A model generated the notes under the pieces. That model did no database searches and was not told where the DNA came from. It saw only the letters and a program-made list of their open reading frames with translations. Source: Chitinophagales bacterium (GTDB lineage: Bacteria > Bacteroidota > Bacteroidia > Chitinophagales > Chitinophagaceae). From it: a stretch of 64,000 bases of DNA. Location: NCBI GenBank assembly GCA_017303855.1, contig JAFLBL010000012.1, forward strand, positions 1-64,000, in the 5' to 3' direction. Position 1 is the first letter of the stretch; the number at the start of each line of letters is the position of its first letter. The position numbers and the translations under genes were made by a program. This document shows, piece after piece, positions 43,733 to 54,200 of the stretch.

Positions 43733-43876
43733 AGATTTTATTTTATGCAAAATTGCCGCGGTACGATGGAAGGAAGGGAGCAGCTTATAAGATGCAACCA
43801 AACTTTAATAGCCTGGTTATCAGTCATATTAAGAAATAAAACCGGGGGAATTTGTCCATACTTATAAGATGAGACG

Positions 43877-45091
43877 CTATATATTATGAGGTGACGACGG
43901 GGAACTTCCTGCAAGCTGGGCCAGGTACTCAGAGGGCGACTGTCCCATAATCTTTTTAAAATTCTTATTGAAAGAGGATTTGGAATTGAAGCCGCAATCC
44001 ATAGCAATGCTCATTAAAGTAAATTGTTCCTGTCCCGGCAACCCGACCAATCGCTTAAACTCTTCCACCCGCAGGAAATTTATATAATCAAAAAAGGTCT
44101 TGCCCTCTTTTGCATTTATCACCTGGGACAGGTAGTTCGGATGGACCCCCAGTTTGGCAGCAAGCGTGGACAAGGAGAGTTCTGGCTCTGTAAACAGCTT
44201 ATCCTCTTTCATGCAACGGGTTAGCTTTTCATGGATCTGACCGGCGGCTTCGGGGTTCAGTCCGGAGCTGCTGTATTTTTTATTGAGATTAACTTCCGGC
44301 GGCAACCCGTTAGGTAAATGAGTCCCGGCAGCATTGGTTGCATCATCAGCAATGGCAGGATTATTTTTCTTTGATTCAGAATCAGCAGCCGGTACTTGAT
44401 CCGGAACACCTGGCAGCGAAATATTGGGTCCAAATATGCCGACCTGTTTGATACCAAAATAGCCAAGCAGAACGACAAAAACAACCACGGCTCCGAAGAT
44501 AAAAGAGTCCTTCTTTACAAAAATGATTATGATCCAAACAGCCAGGCAGGCATATATCAGGTAGCGCAGCCAGTTCAGGTTGATGCGTTCTTCATAAGAG
44601 AACAATTCCCCGATATTTTTTTTATGCTGCCGCAGTAACAGGAAACACCAGATTACATAGGCCACGCCGGAAACACGCATCACCCAACCGGCAACAAACA
44701 TAAAATCAGCATAGTCCCTGCCTTTATTGTTCAGCACTTCCATCTTTTCGGCCGCACTCATTGCAAACAAGGGTATGGCAAACACAAGGATCACGGCAAC
44801 CGGTAAGAAATGCAGCAACAGCCATTTCCTGTTCACCGGTAATAATTGGGTAACGGCAGCGGTATATAAATACAGAAAGGGCCCATGTAAAAAGGGGAAC
44901 GGGATACTGACACCCATCTGGTGGATATTGTCAAGGGTAACCGGCTGCTGGCTTAACACATAAAGCGACAAATGACAACCAATAACCAATAACCAGCCGG
45001 CTAATATCTTATCAGCAAATGATTTGCTCTTTTTAGAAAGCAGTAAGACCAGTAAAAAGAGGTTGAGTCCAACCCCAAAAAAATAAAACAT
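43877..45091 (-). CDS. membrane-bound AraC-family regulator
   Basis: A 404-residue protein using the ATG at 45091 (a TTG at 45124 would add 11 residues). The first ~220 residues contain seven to eight hydrophobic segments. A cytoplasmic linker leads to a C-terminal AraC HTH pair (LSTLAAKLGVHPNYLSQVINAKEG and LMSIAMDCGFNSKSSFNKNFKKIMGQSPSEYL). This architecture is common in Bacteroidota and couples a membrane sensor with DNA binding. It is divergent from a TonB receptor/DUF4249 pair and upstream of the serine hydrolase, both possible targets. Confidence 0.9.
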   Translation of the reverse strand: MFYFFGVGLNLFLLVLLLSKKSKSFADKILAGWLLVIGCHLSLYVLSQQPVTLDNIHQMGVSIPFPFLHGPFLYLYTAAVTQLLPVNRKWLLLHFLPVAVILVFAIPLFAMSAAEKMEVLNNKGRDYADFMFVAGWVMRVSGVAYVIWCFLLLRQHKKNIGELFSYEERINLNWLRYLIYACLAVWIIIIFVKKDSFIFGAVVVFVVLLGYFGIKQVGIFGPNISLPGVPDQVPAADSESKKNNPAIADDATNAAGTHLPNGLPPEVNLNKKYSSSGLNPEAAGQIHEKLTRCMKEDKLFTEPELSLSTLAAKLGVHPNYLSQVINAKEGKTFFDYINFLRVEEFKRLVGLPGQEQFTLMSIAMDCGFNSKSSFNKNFKKIMGQSPSEYLAQLAGSSPSSPHNI

Positions 45092-45783
45092 ATGCCGGGA
45101 GATAAATGCTGACAAAAATACCAAACTAACCTTAACAACGGTTTTTTATCAACCCCGGATCGAAAGTTTGCATTTAGCTGAGCAGCCACACAAATAAATG
45201 GTCATCCACGCCTCTCCCCTTGTCCGTAAATGGAAACAGCCTGCCTGACGTGTTCGTATACATAAACAGGATTCAGGTATACTAAAATCAACAGAAAGCT
45301 GATACGAAAAAGTCTTTTGAAATTACCTTTGCGGTTTCATAGTTAACCGGAGACAACATAAAAGAACCGGGTGATTTCCGGCATTCAGCGAACCTTTAGT
45401 GAAACGCCTTATTTCTTCACCTAAGTTAACCGGGAATACAGACAATCATTTTTTCTTTGCCGCTGCTAACATGTAAAAAAAGCAAATGAATACCATATAT
45501 CAGGTTCGGCCTGACTTTATAAACCAAAGGTAGTAATGAAAATTTCCCGGCAGCACATAAACAGCAGGCTGGCTTGCATGGTGACATACTTGCCGGCTCC
45601 GGCATTGATTCGCCTGTTTTCCAACTACAGCCATCTGAACGGCACAGAAATGTCTTTACCAGAACCCCTATGAGTTGTACCTCCCTCCGGCATTAATGCT
45701 TCAATTAATAAACGCTACGTTAAGTCCTGTTGTGAAAGCAACCGGATACACAGATTTATAAACAATAACAAATTATCCTGAAA
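45092..45783. promoter_or_regulatory. long divergent spacer with promoter word and direct repeat
   Basis: A 692-bp region between the AraC regulator and the TonB receptor. It contains a perfect plus-strand -7 word TACCTTTG at 45324-45331 and two copies of AGTTAACCGG (45341 and 45423, 82 bp apart). If used, the promoter would leave a leader of ~450 nt before the ATG. A 45-codon ORF at 45536 has no supporting features. No structured RNA could be folded with confidence. Confidence 0.42.
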
Positions 45784-48177
45784 ATGAAAATTTCACTTCT
45801 GCTTCTTGCCCAGTTTTTACTGCTCATTTCCTATTCGCAAAAAACAGCAGGGCCTGAACTAACCAGTCAAAAAGTTACTATCAGTGGTACCATTAAGGAT
45901 CGCAGAACGGCAGAGACGATTTTGGGTGCATCCGTTTATATTCTGGAATTAAAACAAGGAACCTGGTCCAACGAATATGGATTTTATTCCCTGACCGTAC
46001 CCCCCGGCAATTATACTATACAAGTCAGCTATGCCGGTTTTACAACTGAAGAGGATAGCATAGTATTGGAAGCCAATTATAACAAGGATTTCCAGCTATC
46101 TGAAAGCGGCAAAGAATTACAGAACGTTACTGTTTCCTCTTCTAAAAAAAGGTCCGAAATAAGAAACACAGAAATGAGTGTTAACAAACTATCGGTGCAA
46201 ACGATAAAGCTGATGCCGGTTGTTTTTGGGGAAACAGACATTCTGAAATCCATTTTACAACTTCCAGGGGTTACCAGTGCTGGTGAAGGTCAGTCAGGTT
46301 TTAATGTAAGAGGAGGTTCAGCTGATCAGAATCTTATCCTGCTTGATGAAGCCACCATTTATAACTCATCCCACTTATTCGGGTTTTTCTCCGTTTTCAA
46401 TGCGGATGCGATAAAAGACCTGAAATTATACAAAGGCGGGATCCCTGCCCGTTTTGGCGGCAGGTTAGCATCCGTTTTAGATATATATCAAAAGGATGGT
46501 AATCGGGAAAATTTCAGGGTGTCCGGCGGGGTTGGCCTGATAGCAAGCCGGTTATTAGCGGAAGGTCCGATAAATAAAGGTAAAGGTTCGTTCCTGGTTG
46601 CAGGACGGGGTTCGTATGGTCACCTTTTTTTGAAATTATCCAACAATAAAAACTCAGCTTATTTCTATGACCTGAATGCTAAATTAAATTATACGCTGAA
46701 TGCAAAAAACAAACTTTACTTATCCGGTTATTTTGGGCGGGACCTTTTCGACCTTAATGGCAGCTTTGTAAATGTATTTGGCAACTCTTTTGGAAATCTT
46801 CGCTGGAACCACTTGTTCTCCGACAAGCTGTTTACCAACTTGTCGATGATTTACAGTGATTACTACTATGGTTTAAAAATTGACGCCTACGGCTTTAAAT
46901 GGGCGAGCGGAATCAGGAATTTCAATGTTAAGTATGACTTCAAACATTACCTGGGAAATTCCACCAGGCTGACTTATGGCGTGAATGTACAGTACTATAA
47001 ATTCAATCCCGGGAAAATAGAACCTTTTGATGACAGGTCTGGTTTCAGGACTACACAACTCGATAAAAAATATGCATTTGAACCCGCTGTCTATTTCGAC
47101 GCGGATCAGACAATCTCAAAACATCTCTCGGTAAGCTATGGCATGCGGTACAGCCTGTTTTATCGCTTAGGTAAGCAGGACATCAATTTGTACACCAATA
47201 ACCAGGCTGTTATATTTAATAACAATTTCGGTATTTATGAAAAAGCCGTTCCCATTGGCATACGAAAATACGGTACCAATGAAACGATTGCCAAATTCAA
47301 CAACCCGGAGCCAAGGATTGCTTTATCCTATGCATTCAACGATGCGCAGTCGGTTAAGATGAGTTATAACAGGATGACGCAGTATTTACACCTGATATCT
47401 AATACTAGTTCTCCCACCCCGCTGGACATCTGGTCACCCAGTGACCGGTTTTTTAAACCGCAAATACTGGATCAGCTGGCCATTGGCTATTTCCGCAACT
47501 TTAAGGATGATGTCTATTCCCTGGAAATAGAATCTTTTTATAAAAAGATAAAAAATAAAGTAGACTACATTGACGGAAGCGAGTTAATTGTCAATAATGC
47601 ATTAGAGCAGGTCATTTTAAATGGCTCCGGCAGGGCTTATGGTGCTGAAATCTTATTAAGAAAAAATTCAGGGGTGTTTTCGGGTTGGTTGGCCTATACC
47701 TTATCCAGAAGTGAGCAGAAAACACCGGGCAGATCGGTTCAGGAAACAGGTATTAACAACGGGCAATGGTATAGATCCAATTATGACAAACTGCATAATG
47801 TTTCAATAACCGGGATATATAAACGAAACGCCAAATGGACCTATGGCGCCATATTTACATTACAATCAGGTCAGCCCGTCAATTTTCCGAATGGCCAATA
47901 TACTTACCAGGACATTACTATTCCAAACTATGGACTGCGGAATGGAAATTCGCTGCCCCTGTTTCACCATTTAGACCTGTCCGCAACATTTACTCCCCGG
48001 AAGAGAAAAAGCGGAACAGGAAAGAGCGAATGGGTTTTCAGCATTTATAATCTTTATAACCGAAACAATGCTGCTTCGATAAACTTCCGCCAAAACAGAG
48101 AAACGGCTAAAAATGAAGCAGTGAAGTTCTCCATATTTGGGATAGTACCCGGAATAACCTACAATTTTAAATTCTGA
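45784..48177 (+). CDS. TonB-dependent receptor paired with DUF4249 lipoprotein
   Basis: A 797-residue receptor with signal peptide ending SYSQ (about 19). A regulatory-like sandwich (about 31-115: VTISGTIKDRRTAETILGASV) precedes a plug domain (about 135-260) with FNVRGGSADQNLILLDEATIYN, FGFFSVFNADAIKDLKLYKGGIPARFGGR. The barrel ends GITYNFKF. The NLILLDEATIYN/PARFGGR pattern is typical of receptors followed by a DUF4249 gene, which is the case here (4 bp). Substrate is unknown. The AraC membrane regulator on the opposite strand may control it. Confidence 0.93.
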   Translation: MKISLLLLAQFLLLISYSQKTAGPELTSQKVTISGTIKDRRTAETILGASVYILELKQGTWSNEYGFYSLTVPPGNYTIQVSYAGFTTEEDSIVLEANYNKDFQLSESGKELQNVTVSSSKKRSEIRNTEMSVNKLSVQTIKLMPVVFGETDILKSILQLPGVTSAGEGQSGFNVRGGSADQNLILLDEATIYNSSHLFGFFSVFNADAIKDLKLYKGGIPARFGGRLASVLDIYQKDGNRENFRVSGGVGLIASRLLAEGPINKGKGSFLVAGRGSYGHLFLKLSNNKNSAYFYDLNAKLNYTLNAKNKLYLSGYFGRDLFDLNGSFVNVFGNSFGNLRWNHLFSDKLFTNLSMIYSDYYYGLKIDAYGFKWASGIRNFNVKYDFKHYLGNSTRLTYGVNVQYYKFNPGKIEPFDDRSGFRTTQLDKKYAFEPAVYFDADQTISKHLSVSYGMRYSLFYRLGKQDINLYTNNQAVIFNNNFGIYEKAVPIGIRKYGTNETIAKFNNPEPRIALSYAFNDAQSVKMSYNRMTQYLHLISNTSSPTPLDIWSPSDRFFKPQILDQLAIGYFRNFKDDVYSLEIESFYKKIKNKVDYIDGSELIVNNALEQVILNGSGRAYGAEILLRKNSGVFSGWLAYTLSRSEQKTPGRSVQETGINNGQWYRSNYDKLHNVSITGIYKRNAKWTYGAIFTLQSGQPVNFPNGQYTYQDITIPNYGLRNGNSLPLFHHLDLSATFTPRKRKSGTGKSEWVFSIYNLYNRNNAASINFRQNRETAKNEAVKFSIFGIVPGITYNFKF

Positions 48178-48181
48178 TAAA

Positions 48182-49042
48182 ATGAAAAAAATGATCAATA
48201 AAATAGTAACCCTTCGTGCCATGACGTTGCGCATAAAAATAATGCTCCTTGTTTCAGCGATAACATTGGCCGGGTGCGAAAAAGTAGTGGATGTTAAATT
48301 AAACACAGAGTCCCCCAGGCTGGTTATAGACGCTTCTATCAATTGGGAAAAAGGAACGCCAGGTAATCTGCAAACCATTAAACTCACAACCACAACCGGC
48401 TACACACAGCAGACCATACCCACAGCTGACGGAGCTACCGTAACATTAACCAATAGCGCAAACAGGGTTTTTTCTTTTACCGAAGTCCCCGGTACGGGTA
48501 AGTATATCTGCACAGATTTTGTTCCCCAATTAAATGAGCTGTACAGTTTAAAGGTTCTTTATAAAGGAGAAACCTACACAGCAGAAGAAAAATTAATCGT
48601 TACCCCTTCGCTGAAAAATGTGGAGCAAATTAACGACTTAGGATTAAACAGCGACGAGATCGGGATTAAGATAAATTTTAAAGACACGGCCAATCAGCGA
48701 AATTTTTACCTGCTTCGCACTGATTTTTCAGAAATGCCCTTTCCGGACTATCAGCTTTATGATGATCGGTTTTCAGATGGAAATACCATGACCTGGTTCT
48801 ATTTTCATTCGAAACTGGCTAAAGGCAAAGTGCTGAACTTTTCCCAGTATGGAGTTTCAGAAAATTACAGTAATTATATGTTTCTGCTGATCAATGCTTC
48901 TTCCGGTGCAGGTAGCGGGCCTTTCCGTGTTATACCCACCAGGGTCAGGGGAAACATCATTAATCAAACGAATAGCACTAATTACCCGTTTGGGTTTTTC
49001 AGGTTGAGTGAAATGACCAAATTACAGTATACCATTCAATAG
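48182..49042 (+). CDS. DUF4249 lipoprotein
   Basis: A 286-residue lipoprotein with an N-terminal leader and lipobox LAGC (C32); an inner ATG (residue 14) may be the true start. The family words are CEKVVDVKLNTESPRLVIDASI, then TIKLTTTTGYT, the TVTLTNSANRVFSFTEV segment and YSLKVLYKGETYTAEEKL. DUF4249 proteins partner TonB receptors at the cell surface. It begins 4 bp after the receptor stop, so it is coupled. Confidence 0.9.
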   Translation: MKKMINKIVTLRAMTLRIKIMLLVSAITLAGCEKVVDVKLNTESPRLVIDASINWEKGTPGNLQTIKLTTTTGYTQQTIPTADGATVTLTNSANRVFSFTEVPGTGKYICTDFVPQLNELYSLKVLYKGETYTAEEKLIVTPSLKNVEQINDLGLNSDEIGIKINFKDTANQRNFYLLRTDFSEMPFPDYQLYDDRFSDGNTMTWFYFHSKLAKGKVLNFSQYGVSENYSNYMFLLINASSGAGSGPFRVIPTRVRGNIINQTNSTNYPFGFFRLSEMTKLQYTIQ

Positions 49043-49347
49043 GTTTTTAAAGAAGGATAAAACAACCCGGTCTGCTTATTGCTGAGCCGGGAAAAATGAA
49101 TGCTGCCAGCCGGAAATAAAGTGCGGGTGGTTAATTACCTGACTATTTTATTCTCCGGCAGGCAGGCAAATCAACTTGTCAAACATCCTTTCCGCGTTCT
49201 CCGCAGTTTTTATGTGTTTTTCGTATTTTTCCAGAAATTTTGGCCATTTTTATGGTTAAACGGGTGATTTTAGGCCCTTTTTCTGATTTTTTTGTCACTT
49301 CTATGAACAGTGCATTTCATGGTTTCAACCCGCTTTGAACACCTGCT

Positions 49348-49441
49348 CCCCCAAAGCTTCCAGCTTTGAGGGGGTATTATATCGCTTTCAGCGATTCAAC
49401 GAAATGCGCTATGACCCGCTAAACGAGGCTTCCAGCCTCGT
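49348..49441. repeat. three-hairpin intergenic repeat, copy B
   Basis: Same three palindromes as copy A: stem 1 with one bulged base because the left arm lacks a T, stem 2 identical (49381-49395), stem 3 identical (49423-49441). Downstream homology continues through TTGGCTG. Confidence 0.85.
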
Positions 49442-50090
49442 CTGTATTGGCTGCATTTCCGGGGTCTGATGGCCGTTTGTTTTGGAGGTAATAATCATGT
49501 CTGCTCTCCTGCTTACACATCTTATCCTCCGAAATCCAAGTGAACCACCTGCTGCACTTTTGTTACGGAGGAAGAGGAACGCTTTGTTCGGCAGGCGGGG
49601 TGGGGGAACGGTCGTGGGTGAAGCATACCCCGATTAGAAATCCGGGCCAACCCGGATCCCAAAACCAAAGGGCTGTGGGGGCCGACATAGTCCGAAAGAT
49701 GTAATGCAGCCGTTTATTTGTGTCGCCGCTTCGGCGCTGGATTTGCGGAAATATTGATATTCCTGTTTTTGAAATAGGGTCTGTTTTGAATTATTTTGAG
49801 GTGTTTTCAGTAAAAATTGAGCGATTTATGGGCATTTTTCTGATTTTTCGTCCTTTTTATAATTTCACCCCTTCGGGGTTTTGCGCACGATTCATGATTC
49901 TCTTTTTACAATAGTGTCACTCCTTCGGGGTTCCGGGAAGCAGAGGGGCGCCTACCCCCGGGCTTCATTCAGGGCTATTGATCATTTAGCCCCGTTGGGG
50001 TTAGCAGCCACACACCTATTAATCCAATAAATTCAAAGCAGATAACCTGAAGATCGGGGCCCATCGTTGTACAGGATTTCCTTGCCCCGG

Positions 50091-50184
50091 CCCCTCAAAG
50101 CTTCCAGCTTTGAGGGGATATTATGTCGCTTTAGCGACAAAAAGAAATACGCAAGGGCCCGCTCAACGAGGCTTCCAGCCTCGT
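50091..50184. repeat. three-hairpin intergenic repeat, copy C
   Basis: Stem 1 is 12 bp (50091-50117). Stem 2 is GTCGCT-TT-AGCGAC (50125-50138), in which both sides of the terminal pair changed relative to copies A and B (A-T to G-C). Stem 3 is ACGAGGCT-TCC-AGCCTCGT (50166-50184). Confidence 0.87.
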
Positions 50185-50480
50185 CTGTATTGGCTGCAGT
50201 TCCGTGAGTAGATGGGGGTTCGGGTTTGAAGGTTATAATAATTTCACCCCTTCGGGGTTAGCCTCCCCCTTTTCATCTTAAGAATCGAAATGATTGTGTC
50301 ATCCTGAGTAGACGCCAAAGTAAATCTATAGGGCAGGAACAAAACATCCTGCGTCGTATCGAAGGATGCTTGTCCCGCCAAATGCGGGGAGTAGCCCCGC
50401 ATAAGAAATCCTACTGGGCATGAGAATAAATCCAGGCGGGACGTATCAAAGGATGAATTAATTTCCCAAAAAATTCCCTC

Positions 50481-53400
50481 ATGCACCGTCTTCTCCTCCT
50501 GCTGCTGATTACAAGCACCTTGTTCACAAATGCTCAACCCAAAAAAGACTCCACCGATTACAACGCCGTCTTTAAATCTGTGAAATGGCGCAATATCGGG
50601 CCCTTCCGCGGGGGACGATCCAACTGCGCTACCGGTGTAAAAGGCAATCCGATGGTCTACTATATGGGGACTACCGGCGGCGGACTCTGGAAAACAGAGG
50701 ATATGGGTATCGGCTGGAAAAATATTTCCGATGGTTTTTTCCAAACCGGTTCTGTGGGTGCGGTGGCCGTGGCCGAGAGTGATGTGAATGTAGTGTACGT
50801 GGGCATGGGCGAACATGCCGTGCGGGGTGTGATGACTTCTCATGGCGATGGCGTATACAAATCCACTGACGCGGGCAAGACCTGGAAACGCATGGGCCTC
50901 GAACAAACACAACATATCGCCCGCATACAGATCGATCCGCGTAATCCGGATATCGTATATGTCGCCGCACAAGGGGCCCTGTATGGCAATAATAAAGAAC
51001 GTGGCATTTATAAATCCACCGATGGCGGCAAGACCTGGAAGAATATATTGTTCGTGAATGAAATGACGGGCTGCACCGAACTTTCCATGGATATGAATAA
51101 TCCCCGCATCCTCTACGCCGCCATGTGGGAACATGGCCGCCGTCCCTGGCAGGTGATCAGTGGCGGACCGGGCAGTGGTTTGTATAAATCCGCCGATGCC
51201 GGTGAACATTGGGAAAAAATAAATGAAGGCTTGCCAAAAGAACTGGGTAAGATGGCGATCTCCGTGAGTCGCGCGAATCCGGAAAAAGTATATGCATTAG
51301 TTGAAAGCGATACACAGAAAGAACAGGGTGGTTTGTTTGTCTCTTCCGACGGCGGAGCGTCATGGTCCGTGGTCAGTAAAGACCACCGCCTCGTACAACG
51401 GGCCTGGTACTATATCGAAGTATTCGCTGATCCGAAGAATGAAGATCTTGTGTATGTACTCAGTGCCCCTGCTTTGAAATCATCCGATGGCGGTAAAACA
51501 TGGAGCCTGATCTCCGGCGTTCATGGCGATTACCACGATCTCTGGATCAATCCGGATAATGCAAACAATATGATTCTCTCTGATGATGGCGGCTCGGTGA
51601 TCAGTTTCAACGGCGGACAATCATGGAGCACACAAAGCAATATGCCTACAGGACAATTCTACCGCCTCAATACCGATAACCAGTTTCCTTACCGCATCTA
51701 CAGCGGTCAGCAGGACAATACCAGTATCAGTATCGCGAGCCGCGAAATCAGTGGCGGCGGTATCACTCCCCGCAGCTGGCGCCCTTCTGCTGGTGGCGAA
51801 AGCGCTTTCCTCGCTTTTAATCCGGATAATCCGCGCTATGTGGCCGGTGGCAGCTATCTCGGTACCATCGAATTTATTGATACAAAAAATAACGCCGGTA
51901 CCAATGTAATGGCCGCCCCCATACAATACCTCGGCCGCGATGCAAAGGACATGAAGTACCGCTATACCTGGAACGCCCCGATCATTTGTTCCCAACATGA
52001 TCCGCGTGTTTTCTATCATGGCGCACAGGTCCTCCTCCGTACCGATGATCTGGGTAAACACTGGACAGAAGTCTCTCCCGATTTGACCCGCAACGATAAA
52101 ACGAAGCAGGGAAAAATGGGCGTGCCCTATACCAATGAAGCCGTTGGTGCTGAGAACTATGGTACGCTGGCCTATATCGCTGAATCCGCACAGGAACCTG
52201 GCGTAATCTGGACCGGCAGTGATGATGGGCTCGTATATATTACAAAGGATCATTGTAAGACGTGGACCAATGTAACCCCGGCTGGTCTGCCGGAATGCCA
52301 GATCAACGCGATTGAACTATCTGCTTTTGATAAAGCCACCGCTTATATTGCCACTACCCGGTATAAATTCAATGATAAAACACCGGGCTTATACAAGACC
52401 AGCGACTATGGTAAAACATGGACTAAAATAGATAACGGTATTCCCGTAGGTGCTTTCACCCGCGTACTCCGTGAAGATCCGGTACGCAAAGACTTACTAT
52501 ATGCCGGTACCGAGACAGGTGTTTACATTTCCTGGAACGGCGGTAAAGAATGGTCTCCCTTCCGGCTCAACCTGCCCGTAACTCCTATACAGGACCTCAA
52601 GATAAAAGACGGTAACCTGATCGCCGCTACCAGTGGACGCGCCATCTGGATCCTCGACGATCTCTCCGTGATCCGTCAGTACAATAAAGCGGACAGCAGT
52701 CTTCGTTTATACCAGCCCGTGGACGCGATGCTGCTCACCGGCTCCAGCGAACTGGATGACAGCGATGAAGGTTTCACCGGCGCAAACCCTTTCCGCGGGG
52801 TGAACCCGGCCACCGGCATCACGCTCTATTACCAATTGCCCGATATAAAAGCCGGTGAAGTCATCACCCTTGAAATACAGGATGCAAATAACAAAACAGT
52901 ACGCGTGATTTCCTCTGTAAAAGACAGTACCTATAAAAAGTATGATGGTGGTCCGGGTCCCGAGCCGGTATTGCCCGCGAAAAAAGGACTAAATCGTTTT
53001 GTATGGGATCTGCGGCATGCCACCGCTCCCGGTGTGCCTGATGTATATATTGAGAGCAGTTATGCGGGGCATAAAGCCATTCCCGGAACCTATCGCTTTG
53101 TATTGAAAGCAGGCCAAAAGACCGTAGAGACTTCCGCGAAGATCCTGGGCAACCCGGATTACCGCACCACCGCCGAAGACTACAAAGAATACACCACGAT
53201 CATGTCGGAGATGGAAGCCAATGTAACTGAGATGCACAAGCGCATCAATGCACTCTATACCACCCGTAAAAACCTGGAAAACCTGTTAACCGCTTTACCC
53301 GGCACGACGAATTACGATGCGGTACGCAAAGAAGCCTCGGCCCTCATTAGCCGCATGAAAACATGGGATGAGGAAATGGTACAACGCAAAGCGAAGGCCT

Positions 53401-53627
53401 ACGACGACGTGGATAATTTTGACAACAAGTTCACCGCCAATTATCTCTTCCTGATCAACCAGACGGAAAGCGATATCCCGCAGGTAAACCAGTCCTCGCT
53501 CAACCGCAAGGCGGAACTGGATGCACAATGGAGCAAGCTGAAAGCGCAGGCAGAACAGTTTACTACTGTGGATATACCGGGATTGAACAGGAAGCTGTGG
53601 GAACTGGGTGTTGGGGCGGTGAGATAG
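50481..53627 (+). CDS. large BNR/VPS10-like beta-propeller protein
   Basis: A 1048-residue exported protein with a signal peptide ending TNAQ (about 19). Many Asp-box repeats are visible: STDAGKTW (about 128-135), [32 protein letters not shown] and TSDYGKTW, spaced as in BNR/YVTN or sortilin-type (VPS10) propellers, here probably two propellers covering ~25-760. The last 280 residues hold an Ig-like sandwich (about 795-890) and a helical end with [25 protein letters not shown] in outline. Such proteins are often labelled glycosyl hydrolase, but no active-site residues support that. It may bind or degrade surface polymers, or proteins. Confidence 0.85.
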   Translation: MHRLLLLLLITSTLFTNAQPKKDSTDYNAVFKSVKWRNIGPFRGGRSNCATGVKGNPMVYYMGTTGGGLWKTEDMGIGWKNISDGFFQTGSVGAVAVAESDVNVVYVGMGEHAVRGVMTSHGDGVYKSTDAGKTWKRMGLEQTQHIARIQIDPRNPDIVYVAAQGALYGNNKERGIYKSTDGGKTWKNILFVNEMTGCTELSMDMNNPRILYAAMWEHGRRPWQVISGGPGSGLYKSADAGEHWEKINEGLPKELGKMAISVSRANPEKVYALVESDTQKEQGGLFVSSDGGASWSVVSKDHRLVQRAWYYIEVFADPKNEDLVYVLSAPALKSSDGGKTWSLISGVHGDYHDLWINPDNANNMILSDDGGSVISFNGGQSWSTQSNMPTGQFYRLNTDNQFPYRIYSGQQDNTSISIASREISGGGITPRSWRPSAGGESAFLAFNPDNPRYVAGGSYLGTIEFIDTKNNAGTNVMAAPIQYLGRDAKDMKYRYTWNAPIICSQHDPRVFYHGAQVLLRTDDLGKHWTEVSPDLTRNDKTKQGKMGVPYTNEAVGAENYGTLAYIAESAQEPGVIWTGSDDGLVYITKDHCKTWTNVTPAGLPECQINAIELSAFDKATAYIATTRYKFNDKTPGLYKTSDYGKTWTKIDNGIPVGAFTRVLREDPVRKDLLYAGTETGVYISWNGGKEWSPFRLNLPVTPIQDLKIKDGNLIAATSGRAIWILDDLSVIRQYNKADSSLRLYQPVDAMLLTGSSELDDSDEGFTGANPFRGVNPATGITLYYQLPDIKAGEVITLEIQDANNKTVRVISSVKDSTYKKYDGGPGPEPVLPAKKGLNRFVWDLRHATAPGVPDVYIESSYAGHKAIPGTYRFVLKAGQKTVETSAKILGNPDYRTTAEDYKEYTTIMSEMEANVTEMHKRINALYTTRKNLENLLTALPGTTNYDAVRKEASALISRMKTWDEEMVQRKAKAYDDVDNFDNKFTANYLFLINQTESDIPQVNQSSLNRKAELDAQWSKLKAQAEQFTTVDIPGLNRKLWELGVGAVR

Positions 53628-53633
53628 TCAGGA

Positions 53634-53657
53634 GCCTGCCTGCCGGCATAGGCAGGT
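53634..53657. repeat. CTGCC/GGCAG intergenic palindrome
   Basis: GCCTGCCTGCCGG and the following CATAGGCAGGT form an imperfect palindrome like those at 31126-31150 and 49155-49167. It sits 7 bp after the propeller-gene stop and may act as terminator stem, though no T-run follows. Confidence 0.6.
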
Positions 53658-53807
53658 CGGGAGTCAGGAGTCGGGGGTCAACCACACTCCTGAGGATATA
53701 TATCTTAAACAATACACTCATCTTTCTTTACAGGATCGCCGGCTACCGCTCTTGAAGCCTTCCGGAGAAAGAGTGAGTGAGGTGACGCAATATCGGAAGC
53801 TTCTGTG

Positions 53808-54198
53808 TTCCTCCGCGCCCTCTGCGTCCTCCGCGGTCATAAAATATTATTACCGTATTTCGCAGATGAAACTCCTGTATTCCTCCGCGCTCTCTGCGTC
53901 CTCCGCGGTATTAAAATATAATTACCGTATTTCGCAGATGAAACTCCTGTATTCCTCCGCGCTCTCTGCGTCCTCCGCGGTATTAAAATATAATTACCGT
54001 ATTTCGCAGACGGAACTCCTGTATTCCTCCGCGCTCTCTGCGTCCTCCGCGGTATTAAAATATAATTACCGTATTTCGCAGACGGAACTCCTGTATTCCT
54101 CCGCGCTCTCTGCGTCCTCCGCGGTAATAAAATATAATTACCGTATTTCGCAGATGGAACTCCTGTATTCCTCCGCGCTCTCTGCGTCCTCCGCGGTA
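53808..54198. repeat. 72-bp minisatellite, five full units and a partial sixth
   Basis: Unit starts fall at 53808, 53880, 53952, 54024, 54096 and 54168, exactly 72 bp apart. Each unit has a 30-bp GC-rich half (TTCCTCCGCG ... CCTCCGCGGT) and a 42-bp AT-rich half (TATAATTACCGTATTTCGCA). Units differ at few positions, mainly ATGAAA/ACGGAA/ATGGAA near the end and the first, most diverged unit. Because 72 is a multiple of three, a 150-codon ORF spans the array (53752-54204), but it has no start context or leader. The array lies between convergent genes. Confidence 0.92.
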
Positions 54199-54200
54199 AC

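Larger units (their letters stand above)
49043..50480. other. long non-coding region with mosaic hairpin repeats
   Basis: About 1.44 kb without a supported gene. It holds copies B (49348-49441) and C (50091-50184) of the three-hairpin unit, a second copy of the 30530-30650 AT-rich segment (about 49725-49860), CCCC-TTC-GGGG hairpins at 49868, 49920 and 50246, a degenerate CCCCGGGC...GGGC repeat near 49956, an AGCCCCGTTGGGGTT hairpin near 49988, a GGCAGGCAGG repeat near 49155, and a 'CATCCTGAG' repeat near 50300. No tRNA or transposase was found. Confidence 0.72.

Noticed and set aside
45536..45673. 45-codon ORF in the leader of the TonB receptor
   Set aside because: No leader, no conserved words; could be an upstream peptide but nothing supports it.
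50244..51209. 321-residue minus-strand ORF over the propeller gene
   Set aside because: Antisense shadow of the BNR gene: His/Gly-rich, no leader, and it crosses into repeat DNA.
51621..52253. 210-residue minus-strand ORF
   Set aside because: Mirror of the BNR coding sequence with no domain words.
53808..54198. CRISPR array
   Set aside because: The intervals between the 30-bp cores are themselves the same sequence, not unique spacers, and no cas gene is nearby.
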